From positions 868,001-932,000 of the forward strand of contig NZ_MZXW01000016.1 of NCBI RefSeq assembly GCF_004123905.1: a stretch of DNA of 64,000 nt, given 5' to 3'. Shown here one piece after another: positions 26,441 to 35,100 of this stretch. The translations under genes and the position numbers were made by a program. The DNA comes from Bradyrhizobium betae (GTDB taxonomy: Bacteria; Pseudomonadota; Alphaproteobacteria; Rhizobiales; Xanthobacteraceae). How positions within the stretch are numbered: the first letter of the stretch is position 1; every line of letters begins with the position of its first letter. Under the pieces are notes generated by a model. It was not told the DNA's origin, ran no database searches, and worked only from the letters and a program-made list of their open reading frames with translations.

Positions 26441-28279
26441 ATGGCCAGACCGGCGGTGCTGACAGTCGCTGACACGATCGCGAGGAGCTTTCTGCGCGCC
26501 GTGGAGACGCGGGGCGACAGGCCGGCGATCCGCGAGAAGAAGTTTGGCATCTGGCAGCCGACCAGCTGGCGCGAATGGCTGGAGATTTCGAAAGAGATCG
26601 CCTACGCACTTCGCGCCATCGGCTTCATGTCCGGCGATGTCGCCTCCATCATCGCCAACGCCGTGCCCGAATGGGTTTTTGCCGATATGGGCATCTTGTG
26701 CGCCGGCGGCGTCTCCTCCGGAATCTATCCGACCGATTCCTCGTCCCAGGTCGAATATCTCGTCAACGATTCCCGGACGAAAGTGATCTTCGCGGAGGAC
26801 GAGGAGCAGCTCGACAAGATCCTCGCCTGCCGCAGCCGCTGTCCTTCGCTGCAAAAGATCATCGTGTTCGACATGGAAGGCCTCAGCGGCCTCGTTGATG
26901 ACATGGTGATGTCGCTCGACGAATTTCGCACGCTCGGCCGCAACCACATCGTCGGCCACGAGGCCCTGTGGCAGGAGATGATCAATAGCCGCAGCGCAAG
27001 CGATCTGGCGGTGCTCGTCTACACTTCGGGCACGACGGGCCCGCCCAAGGGCGCGATGCACGCCAATCGCAGCGTCACGCACCAGATGCGGCACGCCAAT
27101 GATTTCATCCCGGCGCAGGAGGACGAAGACCGGCTGATCTTCCTGCCGCTCTGCCACGTTGCCGAGCGCATCGGCGGCTATTACATCTCGGTTGCGCTCG
27201 GCTCGGTGATGAATTTTGCCGAAAGCCCGGAGACGGTGCCGGACAATTTGCGCGAGGTGCAGCCGACCATTTTCCTCGCGGTGCCCCGCATCTGGGAAAA
27301 GTTCTATTCCGCCATCACCATCGCACTGAAGGACGCGACGCCGTTCCAGCAATGGGTCTACCGCGGCGCCATCGGCATCGGCTACCGCATGGTCGATTGC
27401 CGGATCGAGGGCAAGACGCCGCCGTTGTCGTTGCGCCTCGCCAACGGCATCGCCTACCGACTCGCATTCCGCAACATCCGCCGCATGATCGGGCTCGACC
27501 GTTGCCGCATCGCCTTCACCGGCGCGGCGCCGATCGCACCGGAACTGATCCGCTGGTATCTCGCGCTCGGCATCGACATGCACGAGCTCTACGGCCAGAC
27601 CGAGAATTGCGGGGTCGCCACCATGATGCCGGCGGAGCGGATCAAGCTCGGCTCGGTCGGCACCGCCGTGTCCTGGGGCGAGGTCGCGCTGTCGCCTGAC
27701 GGCGAGATTTTGATCAAGGGCGACTTCCTGTTCATGGGCTATCTGAACCAGCCGGAGAAGACCGCGGAGGCCGTCGATCCGCGCGGCTGGCTGCACACCG
27801 GCGATGTCGGCACCATCGATAATGAAGGCTTCGTCCGCATCACCGACCGGATGAAGGACATCATCATCACCTCCGGCGGCAAGAACATCACGCCGTCCGA
27901 GATCGAGAACCAGCTCAAATTCTCGCCCTACATTTCCGATGCCGTCGTGATCGGCGACAAGCGCCCGTATCTCACCTGCCTCGTCATGATCGACCAGGAG
28001 AATGTCGAGAAATTCGCCCAGGACCACGACATCCCCTTCACCAATTATGCCAGCCTGTGCCGCGCGACGGAGATCCAGGACCTGATCTGGCGCGAGATCG
28101 AAGGGGTCAACGCCAGTTTCGCCCGCGTCGAGACCATCAAGAAATTCTATCTGATCGAACGGCAGCTCACCCCGGAGGACGAGGAGCTGACGCCGACCAT
28201 GAAGCTGAAGCGTGGCTTCGTGAACAAGCGTTATGCCGCCGAAATAGACGCGATGTATCGCGCGCGGGCGGTGGCTTGA
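26441..28279 (+). CDS. AMP-forming long-chain acyl-CoA synthetase-type ligase
   Basis: 612-residue adenylate-forming ligase. The P-loop is VLVYTSGTTGPPKGAMHAN; later motifs are MHELYGQTENCG, DPRGWLHTGDVG, RITDRMKDIIITSGGKNI and the catalytic-Lys region TPTMKLKRGFV. It activates a carboxylic acid with ATP and CoA. Its position between livF and a HAAT-type binding protein suggests that it activates the imported ligand, perhaps an aromatic or fatty acid. I prefer ATG 26441, 8 nt after AGGGAGG; the ATG at 26435 would have only 2 nt of spacing. Confidence 0.9.
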   Translation: MARPAVLTVADTIARSFLRAVETRGDRPAIREKKFGIWQPTSWREWLEISKEIAYALRAIGFMSGDVASIIANAVPEWVFADMGILCAGGVSSGIYPTDSSSQVEYLVNDSRTKVIFAEDEEQLDKILACRSRCPSLQKIIVFDMEGLSGLVDDMVMSLDEFRTLGRNHIVGHEALWQEMINSRSASDLAVLVYTSGTTGPPKGAMHANRSVTHQMRHANDFIPAQEDEDRLIFLPLCHVAERIGGYYISVALGSVMNFAESPETVPDNLREVQPTIFLAVPRIWEKFYSAITIALKDATPFQQWVYRGAIGIGYRMVDCRIEGKTPPLSLRLANGIAYRLAFRNIRRMIGLDRCRIAFTGAAPIAPELIRWYLALGIDMHELYGQTENCGVATMMPAERIKLGSVGTAVSWGEVALSPDGEILIKGDFLFMGYLNQPEKTAEAVDPRGWLHTGDVGTIDNEGFVRITDRMKDIIITSGGKNITPSEIENQLKFSPYISDAVVIGDKRPYLTCLVMIDQENVEKFAQDHDIPFTNYASLCRATEIQDLIWREIEGVNASFARVETIKKFYLIERQLTPEDEELTPTMKLKRGFVNKRYAAEIDAMYRARAVA

Positions 28280-28358
28280 ACAAATCTCGTTTGAAGACAG
28301 CGAAGGATTAATGGCCCCGGCCTTCGCACCATACGGGCCCCAAGGAGAGGAGACGTCA

Positions 28359-29570
28359 ATGTCGAGATCGTTGAAAGCGTTCGGCCTTGCTGTGAGTGCC
28401 TGTGTGAGCACCCTTGCGCTCACCTGTCTGCCGGCCGTGGCGCAAACCAAGGTCACCAATGAAGGCATCTCGGCCTCCGAGATCGTCATCGGTACGCATC
28501 AGGATCTGTCCGGCCCGATCAAGGTTTGGGGCGTGCCGGTCTCCAACGGCATGAAGATGGCGGTCGAGGAGATCAACGCCGCCGGCGGCATCCAGGGCCG
28601 CAAGATCAAGATGGTCCTGGAAGACAACGGCTACGATCCGAAGAAGGCCGTGCTGGCCTCGCAGAAGATGGTCGAGCGCGACAAGATCTTCGCGATGATC
28701 GGCCCGATGGGCTCGCCGACGGTGCTTGCCGCACAGGACATTCTGTTCGATGCGGGCGTGCTCCAGTTGTTTCCGCTGACGGCCGCCGAGTTCACCTTCA
28801 AGTTCGACCCGGCCAAGCCGCAGGAGCGGCTGAAGTTCAACAATTTGCTGCCCTATGTCGAGAGCACGCGCGCGGCGCTGAAATACATGGTGGAGGGGAA
28901 GAATTTTGGGAAGCCCTGCATCATGCATCAGGACGACGAGTACGGAAAGAACGTGCTCGACGGCTTCAACCAGCAACTGACAGCGATGAAGCTGCAGCCG
29001 GCCTCGGTGACGAGCTACAAGCGCGGCGCCTCGGATTTCAGCGCGCAGATCGCCAAGATGAAGTCCGACGGCTGCGATCTCGTCGTGCTCGGCACCGTGA
29101 TCCGCGAGACCATCGGCGCGATGACGGAGGCGAGGAAGCTCGGCTGGGACGTCACCTTCCTCGGCGCCACCCCGACCAACGTGCTGGAAGTGCCGGCGCT
29201 CGGCAAGGAGGCGGTCGAAGGTCTCTATGCCGCGTCGGGCTTCGAGATTCCCTATGAGGACACCGCCAAGGGCAAGGTTCACGACTGGCTCATCAACTAC
29301 AAGAAGATGTTTGGCACTGACGCCAACACGCAGGCGATCATCGGCTACAACGCAGTGATGACGTTTGCGTTCTACGCAGACAAGGCGGGCAAGAATCTGA
29401 CCGGCGAGAAGATGCTGGACTCGCTCGAATCGGGCGAGAAATTCCTCGACATCTTCAACTCGCCCGCGACGAAGTTCTCCAAGTCCGACCACCTCGCCAA
29501 CACCATCACCCAGGTGCAGCAGGTCAAGGGCGGCCGCTGGGTTCTGGTGAAGGACAATCTGATGTTCTGA
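28359..29570 (+). CDS. Branched-chain-type ABC transporter substrate-binding protein
   Basis: 403-residue periplasmic binding protein (Peripla_BP_6, LivJ-like). The signal peptide is residues 1-29 (ends PAVAQT). The ligand domain starts with EIVIGTHQDLSGPI, followed by GVPVSNGMKMAVEEINAAGG. AAGGAGAGGAG just before ATG 28359 fixes the start against the longer frame at 28311. It is the last gene of the liv-type operon and is followed by a strong hairpin. The ligand is unknown; the ligase neighbour argues for an organic acid. Confidence 0.92.
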   Translation: MSRSLKAFGLAVSACVSTLALTCLPAVAQTKVTNEGISASEIVIGTHQDLSGPIKVWGVPVSNGMKMAVEEINAAGGIQGRKIKMVLEDNGYDPKKAVLASQKMVERDKIFAMIGPMGSPTVLAAQDILFDAGVLQLFPLTAAEFTFKFDPAKPQERLKFNNLLPYVESTRAALKYMVEGKNFGKPCIMHQDDEYGKNVLDGFNQQLTAMKLQPASVTSYKRGASDFSAQIAKMKSDGCDLVVLGTVIRETIGAMTEARKLGWDVTFLGATPTNVLEVPALGKEAVEGLYAASGFEIPYEDTAKGKVHDWLINYKKMFGTDANTQAIIGYNAVMTFAFYADKAGKNLTGEKMLDSLESGEKFLDIFNSPATKFSKSDHLANTITQVQQVKGGRWVLVKDNLMF

Positions 29571-29578
29571 TCTCGCTC

Positions 29579-29610
29579 ACCCTCCCCTGGAGGCCCCTCC
29601 AGGGGAGGGT
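29579..29610. terminator. Strong hairpin between convergent genes
   Basis: Perfect 14-bp stem, CCCTCCCCTGGAGG with CCTCCAGGGGAGGG, around a 2-nt CC gap, extended by an outer A-T pair. It lies 9 nt after the binding-protein stop and before the convergent gene ending at 29618. U-tract is weak; most likely a shared terminator. Confidence 0.7.
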
Positions 29611-29617
29611 AAGAAAG

Positions 29618-30742
29618 CTACGACCCGCCCCCCGCCGTGCCCGAATTCACTGGCGCCAGTTCGTCCTCCCGGCAGCGCCAGCCGTCGGCAGCTTTGACGA
29701 ACGCAAACGTCCGCTGGATCCTCAACCGGCGCGTGACGTTGAAGGCTTCTCCGGATCGCTCCTTGCCGGCCGTGCCTGGCTGCGGAAGCCCGGTCCTCGG
29801 GTCCCAGCAGGTGCCGGTGCAGTTCGACGCGACCTTGCTGCAGGTGGTGAACGGCGCCAGCACGACCATCTCGATCTCGCCTGTGACCTGCGCCTCCTGG
29901 TCGGTCATCTGGCTGTCGAGCGCGTAGACGCGGTTGATGCGCAGGAAATTGCCGCAGGAGTTGGCGGCGTGAATCCGCGCGGCGCAGAAGTCGACGGCGT
30001 CGGTGTCGGGGATGCGGGCCGCGACTTGCCGGCCGAACACTTTCTTCGGATCGCCTTTGGCGGCGGCGATCTCGCCGGTCTTGTGTTTCAGATAGTCGCC
30101 GAGACAATCTTCCGCGGATTCGAGCTCCTGAAGCGGCACGTTCTCCTTGCCGACGAGATTGCATTTGCGATCGCGCTCTCGCGTCCACCTTCCGTATTCG
30201 GCGAAGGCAAAGCGTCCCGCGGTGGGGTCGAGCTTGCCGATCAGGCCGAGCACCTGGCCGTTGAGCTCGGTTTCCGCCAGCGCCAGCGATGGGTCCGCGC
30301 AGATCACCGCGCCCGCCGCGGTGTTGGCCGCCAGACAGTCGAAATCCGGATCGCGCAGGATCGCGGTGCGCTCCTCGGTGACTTTGAGAAGGCAAGCTCT
30401 GACCCGGTCGAAGTCGTCAGTGCGGATCGCGGTCTGGCCCACGATGCCGCAGCCGAGATTGCGCTGGCGGGTCCAGATTGCGTTCTCCTCGATTCCAGGC
30501 AGGCGGTCGGGCAGACGGGCGAGCCGCGCCTCGATTGCCGCGCTCAGCTTCTCGGCGGCGGCAGCAAGCTCGGCATCGCCGCAAAACAATTGATTGCCGG
30601 GATCGCGGATCTGCTGGCAGTTGTTCTTGGCGAACAGCGGCAGCCTGTCGGCGATGGAGCGGTCGGACGGGCCGGATTGCGCGGACGCAGGCGTCGCCGG
30701 GAGCGCCAGCAGCGCAAGCACAGTCAGCACGATGAACCGCAT
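29618..30742 (-). CDS. Secreted protein with LprI-like Cys-rich repeats
   Basis: 374-residue exported protein. The signal peptide is residues 1-21 (ends PASAQ). The body has three LprI/DUF1311-like units, each with a Cys near the start and the pattern W-x-R-R-x-LGC or WTRERDRKC (NAIWTRQRNLGC, GRWTRERDRKC). The C-terminal third is a separate beta domain with several Cys. LprI proteins act against lysozyme in mycobacteria, but no activity is shown for this branch. Separated by 115 bp from the LapG-like protease gene on the same strand. Confidence 0.75.
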   Translation of the reverse strand: MRFIVLTVLALLALPATPASAQSGPSDRSIADRLPLFAKNNCQQIRDPGNQLFCGDAELAAAAEKLSAAIEARLARLPDRLPGIEENAIWTRQRNLGCGIVGQTAIRTDDFDRVRACLLKVTEERTAILRDPDFDCLAANTAAGAVICADPSLALAETELNGQVLGLIGKLDPTAGRFAFAEYGRWTRERDRKCNLVGKENVPLQELESAEDCLGDYLKHKTGEIAAAKGDPKKVFGRQVAARIPDTDAVDFCAARIHAANSCGNFLRINRVYALDSQMTDQEAQVTGEIEMVVLAPFTTCSKVASNCTGTCWDPRTGLPQPGTAGKERSGEAFNVTRRLRIQRTFAFVKAADGWRCREDELAPVNSGTAGGGS

Positions 30743-30857
30743 TCCAGTCGCCCCCGCATCGAAGGCGCCATGCTAGCGTCCCGGATCGCGCGGCGAAATG
30801 GGTTTGTGATAAATGAACGTAGCCCGGATTTCGCTGCGCTCCATCCGGGCTACAGGA

Positions 30858-31583
30858 TCAATCGGCGGTGACCATCGAGAACCGCACGGGGTCGTCGACA
30901 TATTTCATCACGGCCGACCGATAGAGCACGAACAACGGCTGGTAGGTCCGCGCATCGTCGTCCTCGACCATCGCCATGCGGCGGTTGTCGAGCATCAGCC
31001 AGTGGCCGTCGAGCTTTGCGGCGGCGACCGCATGATCTTCCCCGGCCCTGACGTCGCGCACCACGACGACGCGGAGGTCGTCAGCGGCGATGCCGGCGAG
31101 CCGCAGCGCGGCCAGCTTGGCGATGGCATAGTCTTCGCAGTCGCCGGCGCCGCGCGCGAAGGTCGCAAGCGGCGAGCTCCAGACGTCGTTGATGCCGTCA
31201 TTGGCGGCGCGGATGGCGAGGTTGATGGCGCGGTTGGTTTCGCCGAGCTTCGCGCGGCCATCACGGCTGCGGGCCTGGTCGACGATGGCGAGCAGCTTCA
31301 GCGCAGCCGGCGAAGCGCAATTGTCACGGTCGCCGTCGCACAGCGCGAGCTGCACCATGTCGTCGTCGAGCCTGGACTTCAACGCCGACCATTTCTGCTG
31401 CAGGCTGCCGGACGAGATGGCGAAGGCGAACACGCCGAACGGCTCGGCGGATTTGCGCACGAGGACGCCGGCGCCGGGCGACAGCAGCGTGCCGGCACGA
31501 AGGTCGGCGGCCGACCCAAGCAGGATCAATCCGCACAGGACAATGATTGCGCGCCAGGCGCGCGAGCGAGCAGCCGTCTCCAT
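30858..31583 (-). CDS. LapG-like periplasmic transglutaminase-type cysteine protease (BTLCP family)
   Basis: 241 residues. An N-terminal signal or anchor is about residues 12-30. The catalytic triad of the BTLCP/Peptidase C93 family is visible: Cys149 in GAGDCEDYAIAK, His184 in GEDHAVAAAKLDG, and Asp199 in HWLMLDNRR. In pseudomonads LapG of this family cleaves the giant adhesin LapA at a TAAG/PAAG motif, releasing cells from surfaces, under control of cyclic-di-GMP-bound LapD. No LapD is present here. The gene is divergent from the 10.1-kb surface-protein gene, with a 610-bp AT-rich spacer. BTLCP genes are also found without adhesins, so this link is inference. Confidence 0.85.
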   Translation of the reverse strand: METAARSRAWRAIIVLCGLILLGSAADLRAGTLLSPGAGVLVRKSAEPFGVFAFAISSGSLQQKWSALKSRLDDDMVQLALCDGDRDNCASPAALKLLAIVDQARSRDGRAKLGETNRAINLAIRAANDGINDVWSSPLATFARGAGDCEDYAIAKLAALRLAGIAADDLRVVVVRDVRAGEDHAVAAAKLDGHWLMLDNRRMAMVEDDDARTYQPLFVLYRSAVMKYVDDPVRFSMVTAD

Positions 31584-32193
31584 CTGACATCCCCTTCCGG
31601 CTTCGCGAGGTCCCCTCGACCTCGACGTGCCGGGCTTTGTTGCTTTCGCTGAGATAGTGCGAGACGGGCCGTTTTGTTCTGCTTAACGCGCCCGGCAGGG
31701 GTCCCAAAACCGTGGGACAGGCTGAAACGGGACCACCCAAATTGCGTAAAATTTTACGATTCGCCGGCTAGGAGGGGTCCCAGTCGCCGCGAAATGGAAC
31801 CAATTGCAGGCACAAGTTGTGAGAGAGCCGATTCTAGGCCTATGGCTAACAGCCCGCTATTTCACGGGTTCTGTTAGTTGGGTCACAGATTTAACTCCGT
31901 ATTTGCCGCAGGATGTTGCGGGGCAGCACGAAGGAAAGATGACACAAGTATCGGCTGTTCGATCTCGGCAGCTGATTACTTTGGGTGACTGGAAATGAGT
32001 GAAAATAAGCTGGATTTTGCTCCAAAATACTTGAAAAATTACTTCCGATTTTCTGTGAATGCGCCGCCCGGCGGGGGCTCCCACAGCCAAGTGATGCGAA
32101 ATCACACAAGCAATAGACGGTTTCGCTAAGGACTTGGTAATGCTAAGCAAGCTTAGGCGGTCGATACTTACTTAAATTTTAACCCTTTTACCG
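31584..32193. promoter_or_regulatory. AT-rich 610-bp leader between protease and giant surface-protein genes
   Basis: No convincing gene. Base composition drops well below that of the neighbours from about 31,730. It contains the 14-bp palindrome CGTAAAATTTTACG (31745-31758) and a 6-bp-arm hairpin GTCCCA/TGGGAC (31701-31718). The last 60 bp before the GTG start are A/T-rich without a Shine-Dalgarno sequence. It is the natural place for promoters of both divergent genes and for a long 5' untranslated region. Confidence 0.55.
31745..31758. promoter_or_regulatory. Perfect 14-bp palindrome
   Basis: CGTAAAATTTTACG is self-complementary over all 14 bases. It may be an operator. No matching known regulator motif is assigned. 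Confidence 0.4.
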
Positions 32194-35100
32194 GTGCCCG
32201 TTTTGAATTACGCTGGCAAATTTGACGCCGCGATCTCCTTGGACGGCCAGGGTTCCCACTCGCCCGCCGATGTCCATGTCGATTCCTTTACAGCCAAGCC
32301 TATTATCGCAAAGGCGCATGGTCACGTGCCTGACGGCGCGTTCGTTGTTCCCGACCCGAAGCTGATCTTCAACGCCGACTTCAAGCGCGCAGGTCTCGAC
32401 CTCGTGCTGTCCCACGACGGGCACGAGTTCGTCGTTCACGATTATTTCAGGGGCGACAAGCGCGCCGCGATCGCCTCGCCTGATGGCGCCCACCTCACCG
32501 GCGACGTCGTCAGCGCGCTCACGGGCCATGTGCAATATGCGCAGGCTGCTGGCGGCATTGCCGCGGCCCAGGTCATCGGCCACGTCACCAAACTCTCCGG
32601 CAGTGCGACCGCGGTCCGCAACGGCGTCTCGGTCATCCTGAACAACGGCGACAATGTCGAGAAGGGCGACGTGGTCTCGACCGGCGGCGACTCGACGCTC
32701 GGCATCACCTTCATCGACGGCACCGTGTTCGGCCTGTCCTCCAACGCGCGGATGGTGCTGAACGAGATGGTCTACGACCCCAACGGGTCGAACAATTCCT
32801 CGCTGCTCAGCCTGGTCGCGGGCACCATCACCTTCGTTGCCGGCGAGACCGCCAAGCATGGCGACATGAAGGTCGACACGCCGGTTGCCACCATGGGCAT
32901 CCGCGGCACCGCGGTGCTGAGCCAGATCAACTTCGTCGTTCCCGCCGGCGGCGGCGATCCGCAGCCGCAGGCGAGCTTCCAGGTGCTGGTCGAGCCGAAC
33001 GGCACGACGGGCTCCTACATCCTGTTCGACAAGGTCACGCTGCTGCCGATCGCGACGGTCAACCAGGCCGGCCAGATGATCCAGATCAGCGGCGGCAACG
33101 TCTCGATCTCGAATGCGCTGATGTCGCCGGACATTCAGAAGCTGATCACCGACGTGTTCACGCTGAAGTTCACCGACAATAACACCAACACCAAGCTGAC
33201 CACGAACTTCACCGACACGATCACGCAGAACGGCAACATTGTCTTCATCAAGACGGACACCGGTGCCACCGCGACCGCGACCTTCACGAACCTCAACCAA
33301 CCGGGATCGTCGGGGACCGGCACGTCCCCGCAGACCAGCACCCGTATTCCCGGCCCGCCCGACTCCCGCAGCCTCGATCTCAACGGCAATGTGACCTCGG
33401 TGTTCAAGCTGACCGAGCGCGCGGACACGACTGGCGACACCGTGGACTCCGACACGGTCTCCGGACGGATCACCTTCGTCGACCAAAATTTGGGCGATCG
33501 GCCGACCGTGAGCGTGAATCTCGCCGGTGCGCCGAACTACGTCTACCAGAGCGCCGGCCACCAGGATGTCACCGGCTCGCTCACCGATCTGCAGAAGCAG
33601 GACATTGCGGCGACGCAGATCCAGATCAACGTCTCCCCCGACGCGGCCAACAACAACAACGGCTCGGCGGTCTGGACCTACACGATTCCGGACCACGTCT
33701 TCGATTTCCTCGCCGCCGGCGAGACGCTGACGCTGACCTACACGGTCCTCGTCAACAACAATTTCGCAGTCAACCCTGAATCCTTTCCGATCACGATCAC
33801 CATCACGATCACCGGCACCAACGACAAACCGGTGATCACCACCAGCGTTCCGACCATCACCTTCGAGGGCGGCACGAACGTGCCGGGCGGTCCACTCACG
33901 AGCGATGTGCCGACGACGGGCACGCTGAATTTCACCGATGTCGACCTCACCGACAAGCATACGGTGAAGGTGGCGTTGACCAGCGCGACCCTGCCTGACG
34001 GCACCGTGCCGCCGGGCCCGCTCGCGGCATTCCAGAGCGCGATGTCGGTCGCGATCGCGGCGGGCGCCGACAGCACCGGCGACGGCACCGGCACCATCAA
34101 CTGGTCGCTGGCCGATCTGCCGGTCTATCTCGCCGACTTCATTCCGAAGGGTGAGGTGCTGACGCTGGTCTACACCGTGACGCTCACGGACTCGCAAGGC
34201 GCGACCTCGCAGCAGACCATCACCGTCACGATCACCGGCACCGACGCGCCTGCAGTGGTGTGGATCGCGACCGACGAGGCCGGCGCGCCCTCCGGCGGCT
34301 TCTGGAAGGACGCGGCCAACTGGGAAACCGGCACGGTCCCCACCATCAACGACGATGTCATCGTCATCACCGATCAGCTGCATGGCCTGACGCCATCCTA
34401 TCCGGTGACGATCGACACGGCGGCCTACGCCAAGTCGATCACCATGAACGACTTTGGCGGCCCGCCGCCAAAGGTGATCAATCAGAGTTCTCTGACGATA
34501 TCAGGCGCGCTCAACATGGGCGCGGACTCGATCTTCACCAATGCGGCGACCGGCACGATGTCGGTCGGCGGCAAGGCCGAGATCCTGGATACGAGCGTGC
34601 TCACCAATGCGGGCCATCTGACGCTCGCCGGTGGCGGTGATTTCGCCAAGGGCACCACGATCACCAATTCCGGCACGATCGAGCTGTCCGGTGGCACGCT
34701 GAAGACGCTTGCCACGGTCCACAATGCCGGCGGCACTTTGAAGGCCGATGCAGGCACGACCCTGATCGTCGATACCGCGACGGTCGACGGCGGGACCGTT
34801 GTGATTCTGGGCACGCTGGAGCTCGATGGCACCAGCCTGATCGAGAATGGCACGCTCAACAATTCCGGCGCGGTCAACGTCAAGGGCACCGTCGGGTTCG
34901 CCCACGAGACCGTCACCAACACCACCAGCGGCACGATCAAGGTGCTGGCGAATGGCTGGCTGACCATCGATCAGGGCTCCAGCGTTACGAACAACGGCGC
35001 GGTCACCGTCGATGCCAGCGGCAAGCTGACCGTCAACGGCGCAACGATCGACGGTGCCGGCACGGTCACGAATAACGGTGAGCTCGATCTCACCGGCAAT

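Noticed and set aside
26276..28489. Long minus-strand open frame (737 codons) opposite the acyl-CoA ligase
   Set aside because: Its translation is a low-complexity Arg/Asp/Val/Gly mixture of the type produced by antisense GC-rich codons; the plus frame has all ligase motifs.
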